From: Pseudovibrio brasiliensis | GTDB taxonomy: Bacteria > Pseudomonadota > Alphaproteobacteria > Rhizobiales > Stappiaceae | NCBI RefSeq assembly: GCF_018282095.1 | Contig: NZ_CP074126.1 | Coordinates: forward strand, 2,180,501 to 2,244,500 | Direction: 5' to 3' | Length of the DNA stretch: 64,000 nt | In this document: positions 21,401 through 28,584 of the stretch, in pieces | Numbering within the stretch: the stretch's first letter is position 1 | Layout: every line of letters begins with the position of its first letter | Program-made: the position numbers and the translations under genes | The notes under the pieces: generated by a model | What the model was told of the DNA's origin: nothing | The model's input: the letters and a program-made list of their open reading frames with translations, nothing else | Database searches by the model: none

Positions 21401-24232
21401 TCAGCTCTGGTTATTGTGGAAGATATGCTGGCTCAGTTTGAAGACCCCAACGGGTTTGAAGTGGAGGTCGATACAACACTGGTCAGTGATACCTATGCGC
21501 TGACAGCTGGCGAACTGAAGCAGCTCATTGGTTGGTGGCAGGGCATTCAAAAGTTCCTGCAGGAACACAGTGCTGCGGAAGGAAACGAAACAGACCCCAA
21601 ACCAGTCATTCCATCCCTGAAACTTCCAGTCACAATAGCGCTTACGGATGTCCGCACTGATCAGGTCTTCGAGCTGGTGACAAAGCTCATCTTCAAACGC
21701 ACCCATGGAATCGCGGTAGGAGACTACGCTGCAGACCCTCTGGCGCGTTCAGTGGCAAACACGGTCGCGATTAAAACCAATGTTTCCGCCCCAAACCCCT
21801 CTGACAAAGAGCCGAAGAAGCCCAAACCGGATATCCTTGCAGAGTTCGCCGAATGTGTTGCAAAAGCTGTTCAGGGGCCAGACTTCCAGATGATGGTCGC
21901 GTCCGGCATCAACCGCTACGCTCCGTCTGCGGGCCTGTCTTCCAACGCCACATGGGCGGTCAGAGTGGGGCGTCAGGAGGGAGATCCAATCTCGTTCCGC
22001 ATCACTGATGAGTGCCAGCCCGAACTCTACGCGCCATTGCCAGTCAGCAACACACTGATCTCCCGCAGTGCCTCCGTCTATCCGTACACCGACCTTGATG
22101 ACTTTGATCCCGAAACGGGCAAGTTTACAGGCACGCCAGTCAAAAGCACATTCTCCAACGTGGAATTGGATGTGTGGCTCAAGCAATACTTCGACTTCTT
22201 CGACGGTCTGCTCTCGCCAAAGTATTCATCCTCCATCCTGTTCATCGACCATCATCTGCAGTCCCAGGCAGTAAAAGATGGAATGCTGAAACCCACTGGC
22301 TTTATGGAGCAACTGGCAGATCAGAAAGAAAGCCTTGCCGGGATTACCTCCAACATGCTCGCGCCGATTTATCAGGATGGGGCGAGCTCCCGCTTAGCCT
22401 CAGCGCAGGAAACCTTCCGCCAATCACTGCTGAATGAGCTCTCCAACCTCTACACCACGCAAGCAGCCATCTCCTTCGGTGCGGAGGTGACCGCCAGCAT
22501 TCCACTGCAAGGAAACGAGGAAACACCGCAGCTTTACGGCAACATAAACCTCAACAGTATCGAAAACTGCCCGCCGCAAGCTGAGGAAAACGCGAGCCCT
22601 ACAACCAGCAAGATGCTCGCCAGCCTGATCTCCATGACCTCCCCAAAACTGAAGCTTCAGCAGGGCGAGGAGCAACCACTCACATTTCTGCTGGAAGCCT
22701 CAGAGAAACTGGGGGAGAACACAGAGTGCCTCTGTCTGGATTTGTGTTACAAAGTCACGGCTCTGGAACACCAGATCAGCCCAGTTAAAAACATCGAGGG
22801 CTATAAGGCGTCTAGTTGGTTGTCGCCAATCACAGCCGAAGACACGCCGGTGCTGGAAAAGTCTTTGGGCTCCTTCAAACTGCCAATCCTGCTGCGCAGC
22901 TTCCCCGAAACCCCGCGTATGGTCTCCCAAGCTGGCCCAGCCTTTGATAAGAAGGCCACGCAGCTGAGCAAAATCACCCGATGGGATTATGAGTACACCT
23001 ACGGCCTGAACTTCCACTACTTACAGGACAAAGCCCACGGTCAGATCCAGTTTAACATCAAGGACAAGCCTGCAAACGAACTCGCAGGCTTCCTCGATGC
23101 CTTCGCAGAGCTCGCCCAGTTCATTTCCGTTGCAAATAATCTCTCTGCTATTCTGGACCAATACGTACCCGTCATCAGCGCTGCAAATCAGGACGACGCG
23201 GCAATAGAAGATGCTGCCAGCGTTCTATCCGCAATCATCAAAATCAACGAGGACATCATAAAAGCAGCCTCAGCCGCTGGAAACCTGAGCATGCTGGCAG
23301 CCCCGGCAACTAAGGAAGGAGCAGAAAGCTACAAGTTCAGCATTCTGGAGGAAAATCAGGCGCATACCTCAAAGAATGAAGGCACAGCAGAGCGATGGGT
23401 GGTCAAACTCATTCTGGAAGACTGCAACAGTCTCAAAGGCCTCACCGGAGAGCCCACCGTCGAAATCCCCGAATGGACCAGCCATTTAGCCTCTAAGGCC
23501 TGCGAAAAGGGCAAGAAAACCTACACCTACTATTACACGCAGGAGAAAAAGAAGAAGACCACGTACCTGACGCAGGACATCGCCCAGTCCATCAGTGATC
23601 GGCAGGTGATCCTATCGGGGATGCAGGTACTGGCCCGACAGGATGCCATCGCCTCCATGTACATGACCCGAAACAACAACATCTACGGCAAAATCAACGA
23701 GGGCTTTGTCTTCAAGACGCCAACAGCCACCTTCAAAAACCCGTTCCATCCAACTCTCTCCAGCTATCAGCCACTTAACATCGCGTGGCTGGATGAGCCG
23801 AAGGGGGAGCCGAGCAAATGCAGTCTGACCCAGCATCTAAACCATCTGTTCTACGCGTTGTTCAAGGGCGAGTTCATTGGTGACATTACCCTCCAGCTCA
23901 ACATCGGCTATGCCTATCACCTTACTGAGGGCCTGACAGAGGAGCCGATCGATCTGCCAATCGCACTTCTGCCGCCAACCCCGATCACCATAACCACGAA
24001 AGGCAAGCCCAAAGGAGACATCATCAAGAACCTTGCCAAGTCCATCACAGCTTGGGCTGAGATGCACAAACCGTCCTGCAACAACGCCAGACTAACCTTC
24101 GCGCTCAACATCATGTCCAATCTGACGGAAAACCCGATGCCCTTGCTCAACCTGCAGGATCTCTATCTGTGCACCGATGACATCGAACCGCCGCTTCCGT
24201 CCTATGAAGGGCAAATGGAAGAGGCTAGATGA
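12488..24232 (+). CDS. Giant beta-rich protein with LysM-like repeats, function unknown
   Basis: One uninterrupted 3,914-residue frame. Residues about 1-600 look alpha/beta, with GKMPLCLCGGGDIPNID. About 600-1650 is beta-rich. It includes two related modules about 120 residues apart, near 864 (LPKGYHLNVGANIANLSLEY) and 985 (GSGWATKKFDLDVTGLNVTF). It ends in a glycine-rich and then strictly alternating hydrophobic segment (about 1459-1640). LysM-like motifs lie near 1998, 2050, 2098, 2597, 2660 and 2712, for example HSVQQGDTLASIARLYHSN. The remainder (2760-3914) is unassigned. There is no signal peptide or membrane helix. LysM domains bind peptidoglycan or chitin in known proteins, suggesting envelope contact, but no secretion genes are adjacent. 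The resemblance to DUF6603-type giant proteins is a recollection, not a search result. Confidence 0.9.
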   Translation: MNEHSPIEPFEPAVLPQDEALSSDLTNLIQQFMSAADDLNTSLSSNIISKLTGVLKGKKLRYFVWQDERSGSVANTINMLRSMISLGFQVDVELIYNSAQKTLLQELAELLPGFDPSTRAPYTLNGITITFFAYEETTVGEITHRQVHGLTGKMPLCLCGGGDIPNIDNTSIATAVKCDYFVLLQPYLWSAENSASNSKIILPGLKRSINLDDQLVLQGDQFAYRSFKQDLSAKPNWTSLQKIPNANKKALSAAQNITNAIGKSAQSGIGFFPVASLPSSSRDKTSLVGSAEGIAFELIAAATLLQKQKAFSKKPVVIAILDDLSSSTWQTLGYYFPEKNASNQSSMSNQDALTKNVSAYCKAQQLFRNTPDSDTGIYLNKDLSGAAGKAFLSKLKPGSTVVTTLQGLPPEAINHLYAVATLPGVLQGTKTSNLAVNLGKPFFKLTDFTVNPYPSTFGNGSGKAASSTTPTTAALLDISKNQIALGLSAFQEGFKVSMPPNELAQSLAEISTQFKSGKGAYFEYFDGLNKYYTAPQNDKLLQALGFLAARFALVKMAGSIFSDLSKLKKALHEATKDGKLSLIPNVVKEGPFHQFLTSILGGGGLSIGSAKDPVSIKPVYRVKKLSQIIVEGKTSDFLGTELTVTLTVSNVGRVTKKNGQNYKVRLEVDLQKLSLPGVEWFALENTGLFAEFSSNGARLTGGVQTSVELGETLVPFQMNFPSSASNKMVVQGAFANEAASSLNAVFALIGGMNFANSIPSELADLNELNIDGLRFNYDSTKKTVESFQISLKDNKEWDLFGGLSIKNLSFDVTAQQPTGSRKASWVASTQAVIGTSANAPTLDVSATYPQTTVTATLNPEGPSLPVDDLVDALLPKGYHLNVGANIANLSLEYTPGQSRNNSTYAVQAGVDLEGWEISLAPANFELKDIYIDVKGIGSNSTGTIKASTMLFEGLPRVKPVPVSVSATFDTQNHLWTFTGEQGDTPIKISQIIAAYLGSGWATKKFDLDVTGLNVTFSTGSGKTASSYEFGGTVNFSNKGKKKVSWLPENVTFTANIGNTGGNEFLLPTNNARIPLLNEQDEIVFLEPTRSLPRLEKSSNDNQYALLTADIVWNKIDLTAFYQYGKKKSSFGIQWGALSAEVNEQQIATIKFTQATTLGGIIETFVEWMTGARFGLAAPFDLLNDVKLSDLELTWDLKNEKVCFKIDIGPIDLVFASVKGISLSYNRNSGVWVELDGDFLWSVHSLEKSAKPKWRADQPSTTPSPGGAGNKYLDLRLLAGGQHVNVKGLQQVSTVQQAVDILGCLPEPSADKIPSIGFDGDINWLFATDFGVLRIDSSKELGQEHWGELEKGGAQYAFTLQVVLTDPSLYALRIACSGKAAKVFSGLDFQVIYKKVSEGLGKFSASIELPEIMRRIDVGAVTITLPTFGIEVYTNGDFQIDVGFPWNNNFSQSFSVEAIVPPGIPVKGGGGFYFGKLPAASVKGLPVSSRGFFNPNLVFGFGAQLGLGKSFEMGILKAGFSLTAFGILQGILAKWNAYQDQHADSSNALSLQGEYFFSLTGTFGIIGKLYGSIDFAIIKASVNIRIEVSAQIKLASYEPIPITVAAKVDVSASASIDLGLFTIKVSFSFSAHVHTTFTLGALQNPKDAPWLDHSESHEGMLASPLAERLALYSRFPMLPAGYEAEPMEFNWSNLRAAADPSKNRLEIHLGFGLTLAKDENWPPVAQGRPPQLPCYVANLFIEAPAPAKPQDTELFEKASGVQLDTAFEALAKMTTRWLIAATMGDEEVTAKEVDSHPISAVEINSILDGLSTLETSPDALTESDISKFLQQQFQLDIAVPARTGEAQATYFPIVPDLSLALKVGDKTTLSYSFAEFNKISPNYLQDLTNYFNQLAVQVEKEGGKDPSETTSENAQISIASYIYQNYFMLIMKQMMQSLLDGLRDFNYPLVSGKTPDGIVAWVKGKGGTGYTLADLFKTNGTHPLTSNVELTIPTASLVVPAGKTLKELAEKNQFSAKVKVAELICKNKDVAGLLINGEKITYTASDGTKTTHTTSGSETFCSVAKALGVSLEELSTNSSIPTQPNLLFAGTTLQLPEFTHKTGAADTLSSVAQKFETKADALALPANGTITDLFVVPSSGSSSSLSIAHLPQFCVGELIKEVQRTGGITHLSGMASRYYFHGMRLPTKNIASLKEGITPLKEGMWVEKDEAGKLKLPEEAGLFALSGQQIPIPTPLTTSFSMLLGKPENADWITLGNDTNPLKYPVVVPKDEEKTSKDYERIEAIIKCGAKGYLPAGPCQLSLLASVDQQPSAFPIPHYINWQSAKPIPVPSSSSTQKSNSQYLRLWTLSGALTALGAQDGEALPPHMIVEQAAQDAATGKTIKTALVNFGWTSTIEFSIKKLPPQHKKTGNEATGTSDNALKTTYELNGVSSSGTVVLERMLQSLPDDQSFTFITLGYTKGSQSSGTHFVGEGGSNVTFGISQTNLSTVTNPGGELFLQESSQTTGPTLLNTPMNLVKLLWEAGITNSGGFYLYYTADDGETGLPSNIFNEKGEATLTLVIIHKDQQHLHPYINGLVTAQPLASSEASLTASAKGELVEHSVQQGDTLASIARLYHSNLNSLIANTLSSENAEIELTKGKTILIEQGTYMVPQSTSAPGTSFASIALRFGTTVDKLTKINPLLKGESLPAGTPLRLPAIELTIAAKTLSNDLIKLTDLKKIAEYFGTEPIVVAVSNAEQENLLVVGQTLTARTGPLSVQPGEHPGVQALNAKRAKPQPIPSGSTGTDYAKALLLNNYSLLAYQVTENQDFKSSNMGLPIGASGKSTSPDENKVRYVLEASAGDAEQYHGAISYLGLVKDKGKDKPLNPYIANGRLLQTKLGWNDYYGNTILSTLDDYADPAGKLSNKPALQGYTDQIIPLSQWPSTSASWTVEVSKDPEKTFTLMVSFSFDTSPFIPQKGQNPSITQQRARSALVIVEDMLAQFEDPNGFEVEVDTTLVSDTYALTAGELKQLIGWWQGIQKFLQEHSAAEGNETDPKPVIPSLKLPVTIALTDVRTDQVFELVTKLIFKRTHGIAVGDYAADPLARSVANTVAIKTNVSAPNPSDKEPKKPKPDILAEFAECVAKAVQGPDFQMMVASGINRYAPSAGLSSNATWAVRVGRQEGDPISFRITDECQPELYAPLPVSNTLISRSASVYPYTDLDDFDPETGKFTGTPVKSTFSNVELDVWLKQYFDFFDGLLSPKYSSSILFIDHHLQSQAVKDGMLKPTGFMEQLADQKESLAGITSNMLAPIYQDGASSRLASAQETFRQSLLNELSNLYTTQAAISFGAEVTASIPLQGNEETPQLYGNINLNSIENCPPQAEENASPTTSKMLASLISMTSPKLKLQQGEEQPLTFLLEASEKLGENTECLCLDLCYKVTALEHQISPVKNIEGYKASSWLSPITAEDTPVLEKSLGSFKLPILLRSFPETPRMVSQAGPAFDKKATQLSKITRWDYEYTYGLNFHYLQDKAHGQIQFNIKDKPANELAGFLDAFAELAQFISVANNLSAILDQYVPVISAANQDDAAIEDAASVLSAIIKINEDIIKAASAAGNLSMLAAPATKEGAESYKFSILEENQAHTSKNEGTAERWVVKLILEDCNSLKGLTGEPTVEIPEWTSHLASKACEKGKKTYTYYYTQEKKKKTTYLTQDIAQSISDRQVILSGMQVLARQDAIASMYMTRNNNIYGKINEGFVFKTPTATFKNPFHPTLSSYQPLNIAWLDEPKGEPSKCSLTQHLNHLFYALFKGEFIGDITLQLNIGYAYHLTEGLTEEPIDLPIALLPPTPITITTKGKPKGDIIKNLAKSITAWAEMHKPSCNNARLTFALNIMSNLTENPMPLLNLQDLYLCTDDIEPPLPSYEGQMEEAR

Positions 24233-24950
24233 AACCGGGAAAGGCCATGCGATGGGAAGTCGCGTGCACCATGCTCGCAAGGGTGATGATGTCAAACACT
24301 GGCCGGTTGACCTTGGCCTGCAGTTGATGCGCATAGGGCGGCAAGTCAGTGCATTCCAACACGATCGCACCAATCTCTGGCGAGCGCTCAACCATGCTTT
24401 CGGCAGCAGCCAACAGCTCGCCTGTCACTTTGCCCAGATCCATCTGCGTGCGTTCACCGCGCAGGATCACAGAGGAGAACTCCGGCGCCTCATCCAGCCC
24501 TTGCACCACAATCGGAACATCAGTGGCACCAACACCTTCCAGATGCTTGTCCGTTAAAGAAGAAGCGGAGGCCGTGATAACGCCAACAGGAGCTTTGGTC
24601 ATGTGATAAGCCAGCGGCACCTGAATGAGAGAAGACACAAACACAGGGATGGAAACGGCTTCGGCAATCTCCTTTTGAAAGATCGCGAGAAATCCGCAGG
24701 AGCCGGTGATCGCATGGACACCCTGATCCTCCAGTCGTTTTGCCGCGCTGATGATCGGTTCCAGCAGTTCTGGAGAGGGATCAGCCAGCAGCTTCTGCAC
24801 GGTCAAACCATGGAGGATCTCATAGGTCGTCGTAAACGGCAGACTGGAGGGGTTCTTGATGTGTCCTGGAGGCTTCGGAAAATAGCTCTCCAGTGAAAGA
24901 ACGCCGATTGAAACGCCGCAGATGTTCTGGCCGCCACTATGAATGGTCAT
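24225..24950 (-). CDS. Aspartate/glutamate racemase-superfamily protein
   Basis: A 241-residue protein of the Asp/Glu/hydantoin racemase superfamily. The two usual thiol positions are visible, in AITGSCGFLAIFQ (first half) and IGAIVLECTDLPPY (second half), so both catalytic cysteines appear present. The family racemises amino acids or hydantoins, or acts as a decarboxylase or isomerase. It starts after a good AAGGAAAA ribosome-binding site, 10 bp downstream of the FAD oxidoreductase gene, and is the last gene of the TRAP operon. Its 3' end overlaps the stop of the convergent giant gene by 8 bp. A role in interconverting the imported amino-acid-like substrate is inferred from context. Confidence 0.85.
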   Translation of the reverse strand: MTIHSGGQNICGVSIGVLSLESYFPKPPGHIKNPSSLPFTTTYEILHGLTVQKLLADPSPELLEPIISAAKRLEDQGVHAITGSCGFLAIFQKEIAEAVSIPVFVSSLIQVPLAYHMTKAPVGVITASASSLTDKHLEGVGATDVPIVVQGLDEAPEFSSVILRGERTQMDLGKVTGELLAAAESMVERSPEIGAIVLECTDLPPYAHQLQAKVNRPVFDIITLASMVHATSHRMAFPGFI

Positions 24951-24960
24951 GGGTTTTCCT

Positions 24961-26202
24961 TCAGTAGCGCGTCACGCGAAAAGGTGACATGTCAATGTTT
25001 GGGGTAAGTCCGGCAACAAGATCTGCAACCAGACCTCCGGTTTTCGGGGCCATCATCAGGCCGTAATGACTGTGCCCGAAAGCGCCGATAAGGTTCTGGA
25101 AACCATCAATCTGCCCGATACACGGCAAACTGTCTGGCAGGCTGGGCCGCTGGCCGGACCATGTGCTGATCTGTGCTGTGTTCAGATCTGGCAACAGCTT
25201 GCTCGCAAGGGCAACCAAGGCATCCAACCGCTTTTGGTTGATCGGCGCGTCCAGTCCGGCAAACTCAGCTGTTCCCGCAACCCGAATGGCCTCTTCCATG
25301 GATGAGGCGACGAACTTCATGTCCATATCCATCACGGAATGGCTCAGAGAAACGCCTGGATTGTCAAAGGAAACGTGATATCCGCGTTCTGCTTCCATTG
25401 GAATCTTGATCCCGAGAGGCTTTAAAAGCTCCGCAGACCAAACTCCCATGGAAAGCACGAGCTTGGGTGTGGAGTGCTCACCTTGCTCTGTCACATAGGT
25501 CCAGCTGTCGTCTTCTTTGGGGCTGATCTTAAGCACTTTGGCCCGCTCTATGGTTCCGCCCATGGCCAAAAGCTTTTCAGCAAGCACTTCGCCAATCTTG
25601 CCGGGAGAAACGGCCCGCGCTTGCCCCTTGATCAAAACCGCAGCCTCAAAGTCGTGGGTGAGGGCTGGTTCCAGTTCACGCAGCTCAGAAGCGCCAATCT
25701 GCTCTATCTCTGCCCCAACCGCCTTGCGCATGGCATAATCAGGCGACGATAGGTTGACCTGAGAAGCATCGCGGAAGGCATGCACATACCAGCTGTCTTG
25801 CAGCAGACGGTCATGGCCAGTGCCCGCCAAATGATGCCGGTAAAGCTCCACGCAGTCATGATTGAGCGCATACATGGCATCGCTGATGGGCTGAATGCGC
25901 TCTTGCCGCCCTTCATAAAGAAACCGCAGCCCCCAGGTTGCCACTCGTGGCAGATAGCTGGGCTTGATGCTCACCGGCCCTTGTGGGTCCAGCAACCAGC
26001 CCGGCACCTTTTTCCAGATCCCCGGCATGGATTGCGGCACCACGGACCACGGCGAGATAATACCCGCATTCCCCGCAGAGGTGGCCTGACCGGGAGCATC
26101 CCGGTCAACCATGTGCACGCGAAAGCCTTTTTCAGCCAGCGACAGTGCAGAGCAGATGCCGACAAGGCCTGCACCCAGAATAGTTACATCAGAGGCTGTC
26201 AT
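24961..26202 (-). CDS. FAD-dependent D-amino-acid dehydrogenase-like oxidoreductase
   Basis: A 413-residue DAO-fold flavoprotein. The N-terminal Rossmann motif is VTILGAGLVGICSALSLAEK, followed by the acidic strand end VHMVDRD. The C-terminal FAD-contacting region includes GAFGHSHYGLMMAP. The overall layout resembles DadA-type D-amino-acid dehydrogenases, which feed electrons to the respiratory chain, but sarcosine- or proline-type oxidases share the fold. Its start overlaps the end of the TRAP permease gene by four bases (ATGA), indicating translational coupling. With the racemase-family gene downstream, the operon looks dedicated to uptake and oxidation of one amino-acid-like compound. Confidence 0.85.
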   Translation of the reverse strand: MTASDVTILGAGLVGICSALSLAEKGFRVHMVDRDAPGQATSAGNAGIISPWSVVPQSMPGIWKKVPGWLLDPQGPVSIKPSYLPRVATWGLRFLYEGRQERIQPISDAMYALNHDCVELYRHHLAGTGHDRLLQDSWYVHAFRDASQVNLSSPDYAMRKAVGAEIEQIGASELRELEPALTHDFEAAVLIKGQARAVSPGKIGEVLAEKLLAMGGTIERAKVLKISPKEDDSWTYVTEQGEHSTPKLVLSMGVWSAELLKPLGIKIPMEAERGYHVSFDNPGVSLSHSVMDMDMKFVASSMEEAIRVAGTAEFAGLDAPINQKRLDALVALASKLLPDLNTAQISTWSGQRPSLPDSLPCIGQIDGFQNLIGAFGHSHYGLMMAPKTGGLVADLVAGLTPNIDMSPFRVTRY

Positions 26203-28421
26203 TGCGTAGCTTCCTGCAAACTGCGCTGGCTGGCAAACTGCTGGATCAGCACAGGCGCGATAACCAGCAGAGAGGTCATGTCAGAGCCGAGGCTAGGCGC
26301 CACCAGCATCAGACCACCAATCGCCATCAGGACACGCCAGATGCCATTGAGCGGAGCAATGAAGTAACCTGAAACCGCTGTGGCAATAGCAAACACACCC
26401 AGCGCACAGGTCAGGGTCACCTGTAGGAACGACATCAGCGTGAAGTACTCAGGCAGCACGATCAGCATGGTCGGCGCATAAACAAACACCATCGGCACCA
26501 TCAGCTTGCCCAGTCCCAGCGTGAACGCATTCACACCAGTCCGGAACGGATTAGCGCCCGCAATCCCTGCCGCTGCATAGGCCGAGGCACACACTGGCGG
26601 TGTGATCTCCGAAATAACGCCGTAGTAAAGCACGAACATATGGGTGGCGAGGGCAGGCACGCCCAGCTGAGCTAGCGCAGGTTGCGCCACAGCAACCAGC
26701 ATGATGTAAAGCGCTGTCGTTGGCAGGCCAGCACCCATCAGGATACAGGCAATGGCAATCAACACCAGCGACAGGAACTGCTGAATGGAAGACTGCTCGA
26801 ACACCTCAAGAGAGGTCCAGTCCAGCAGTGGAGCCAGAGAAGCTGCCATGTCAGCTGCTCCATTGGTAACCATGAAGCCCAGACGGAACCCAACGCCGGT
26901 GGTGTTGATCACACCAACCACAATCCCAACCGCAGCTGAGGCAGCCCCAACGGCCAGGGCGTACTGAACACCCACATGGCAGCTGTCGAACAGATCCTTG
27001 AAGCTTTGCCGTTCATTGCGATGCAGACATCCCAGCAGGGTCAGAGCACCCAAAACACCAGCCATGGTTGGAGAGAACCCTTCGCCGGAGTATGGCGAGG
27101 CCTTCCAGAAGATAAACCCAAGCAGCATCAACGGCACAGCCAGAGAAAGCGGCTTGTCGATGGCACAAAAGCCCACCACGATACACAGCGAGATGCCGAT
27201 GAATGCTGCCATGTTGGGTGAGTAGCCTGAGAACAGCACCACCAGAAGACCGATCAGCGGCAGAACAGTGAACCAACCCTCTCGCCAAACCTGCACAAAC
27301 TGTGGGATCTGATCCTTAGGATAGGCTTCCAGTCCAAGGCGTTTTGCCGTGAAGTGTACGATGGAAATGACACCGATATAGTGCATCAGGGCAGGGACAA
27401 TCGCAGCAATCACGATGGTGGTGTAAGGAACTTCCAGATACTCCGCCATCAGGAAACTCGCAGCGCCCATAATAGGAGGTGTGATCTGCCCGCCCGCGCT
27501 GGCTGCCGCTTCCACACCACCCGCAAAGTGGCCCGGATAGCCAAGCTTTTTCATGTTCGGGATGGTGAGAGAGCCGGTTGAAACCGTATTGGCGATGGAA
27601 GAGCCGGAAATCGTGCCAAAGAAGGCGGAGGAAACAACGGAAACTTTTGCGGGCCCGCCGGTATAGCGCCCAGCAAGGATCATGGCGTTGTCGACAAAGA
27701 ACTGCCCAAGCCCCATGCGCTGCGCCACCACACCAAACAGCACAAAGTGGAACACAACAGTGGAGACCACCCAGAGCGTCACCCCAAAGATGCCTTCAAA
27801 CGGGAAGTACATGTTGTTGACGAACTGGCGCCAATCCACGCCCGGGTGTTTCAGGATCTGGATTGGGATGTAAGGCCCAAGCAGCGCGTACCCAATGAAC
27901 ACCAGAATGATCAGCGGCAACACGATGCCAATGGTCCGCCGTGCGATTTCCAGAACCGACAAGATAATGATCGTTCCGAAAAAGATATCTGGCCCGACAG
28001 GATTGCCCTGTCGCAACGCTTGCTCGGACACATTGAAGCCAAACAAGTCAAACCCGCGCCAGCTGAACCACAGATATAGCGAGCCCATCATGGCCAGAAC
28101 CATGATCACCCAATCAAACAGCGGCACATTGCCAAAGCTCAGAAACTTGCCGGGCGTGTTGGCATAGGCGCTATCTGATTTGAGAAACGGAAAAGCGAGG
28201 AAGATAAAGAAGTAGAGCCCGGCAAGGTGGATGCCCATGTGAACATAGTCAACCGGCGTGCCAAATCCAGCCGTCCAGAAGTGATAGAGCGCATACGCAA
28301 TGGTTGCCCAGTAAACCACTTTGGTCAGGAAAGGTCCGTTGTCACGGGTGTGCAGAGCCGAGTCGTACTTCTTCTCCAGCTCTTCCAGAGCCTTGTTATC
28401 AAGGTGCGATTGCAGGGGCAT
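26199..28421 (-). CDS. TRAP transporter fused permease (DctQM type)
   Basis: The protein is 740 aa from the ATG at 28421, which has a strong GGAGGG site; the frame remains open to 28475. It is a polytopic membrane protein with many hydrophobic segments. The N-terminal part corresponds to the small DctQ-like subunit and the rest to the large DctM-like subunit, including ASAGGQITPPIMGAASFLMA and GAGLPTTALYIMLVAVAQPA. Such fusions pair with TAXI-type solute receptors, and a TAXI gene lies immediately upstream. Transport is driven by ion gradients rather than ATP. It overlaps the oxidoreductase gene by four bases. Confidence 0.93.
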   Translation of the reverse strand: MPLQSHLDNKALEELEKKYDSALHTRDNGPFLTKVVYWATIAYALYHFWTAGFGTPVDYVHMGIHLAGLYFFIFLAFPFLKSDSAYANTPGKFLSFGNVPLFDWVIMVLAMMGSLYLWFSWRGFDLFGFNVSEQALRQGNPVGPDIFFGTIIILSVLEIARRTIGIVLPLIILVFIGYALLGPYIPIQILKHPGVDWRQFVNNMYFPFEGIFGVTLWVVSTVVFHFVLFGVVAQRMGLGQFFVDNAMILAGRYTGGPAKVSVVSSAFFGTISGSSIANTVSTGSLTIPNMKKLGYPGHFAGGVEAAASAGGQITPPIMGAASFLMAEYLEVPYTTIVIAAIVPALMHYIGVISIVHFTAKRLGLEAYPKDQIPQFVQVWREGWFTVLPLIGLLVVLFSGYSPNMAAFIGISLCIVVGFCAIDKPLSLAVPLMLLGFIFWKASPYSGEGFSPTMAGVLGALTLLGCLHRNERQSFKDLFDSCHVGVQYALAVGAASAAVGIVVGVINTTGVGFRLGFMVTNGAADMAASLAPLLDWTSLEVFEQSSIQQFLSLVLIAIACILMGAGLPTTALYIMLVAVAQPALAQLGVPALATHMFVLYYGVISEITPPVCASAYAAAGIAGANPFRTGVNAFTLGLGKLMVPMVFVYAPTMLIVLPEYFTLMSFLQVTLTCALGVFAIATAVSGYFIAPLNGIWRVLMAIGGLMLVAPSLGSDMTSLLVIAPVLIQQFASQRSLQEATQ

Positions 28422-28536
28422 GAAACCCTCCGGGATATGGGGATGTGTCATGCGGTGGCACATGGCAGGCAGCACTCAACTGCTCAAAAGCAAAAGGCGC
28501 GCATCAAAGCCATAGGAAAACCCACCGGTGGCAACA

Positions 28537-28568
28537 AACAACAGCGGAAGAGAGCTCCCGCTGTTGTT
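28537..28568 (-). promoter_or_regulatory. Intercistronic hairpin between TAXI receptor and TRAP permease
   Basis: A perfect 11-bp inverted repeat (AACAACAGCGG and CCGCTGTTGTT) with a 10-base loop, located between the receptor stop and the permease start. There is no strong T-run, so it more likely tunes the ratio of receptor to permease mRNA than fully terminates transcription. Confidence 0.55.
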
Positions 28569-28584
28569 CAGGATGTTGTTGCTG

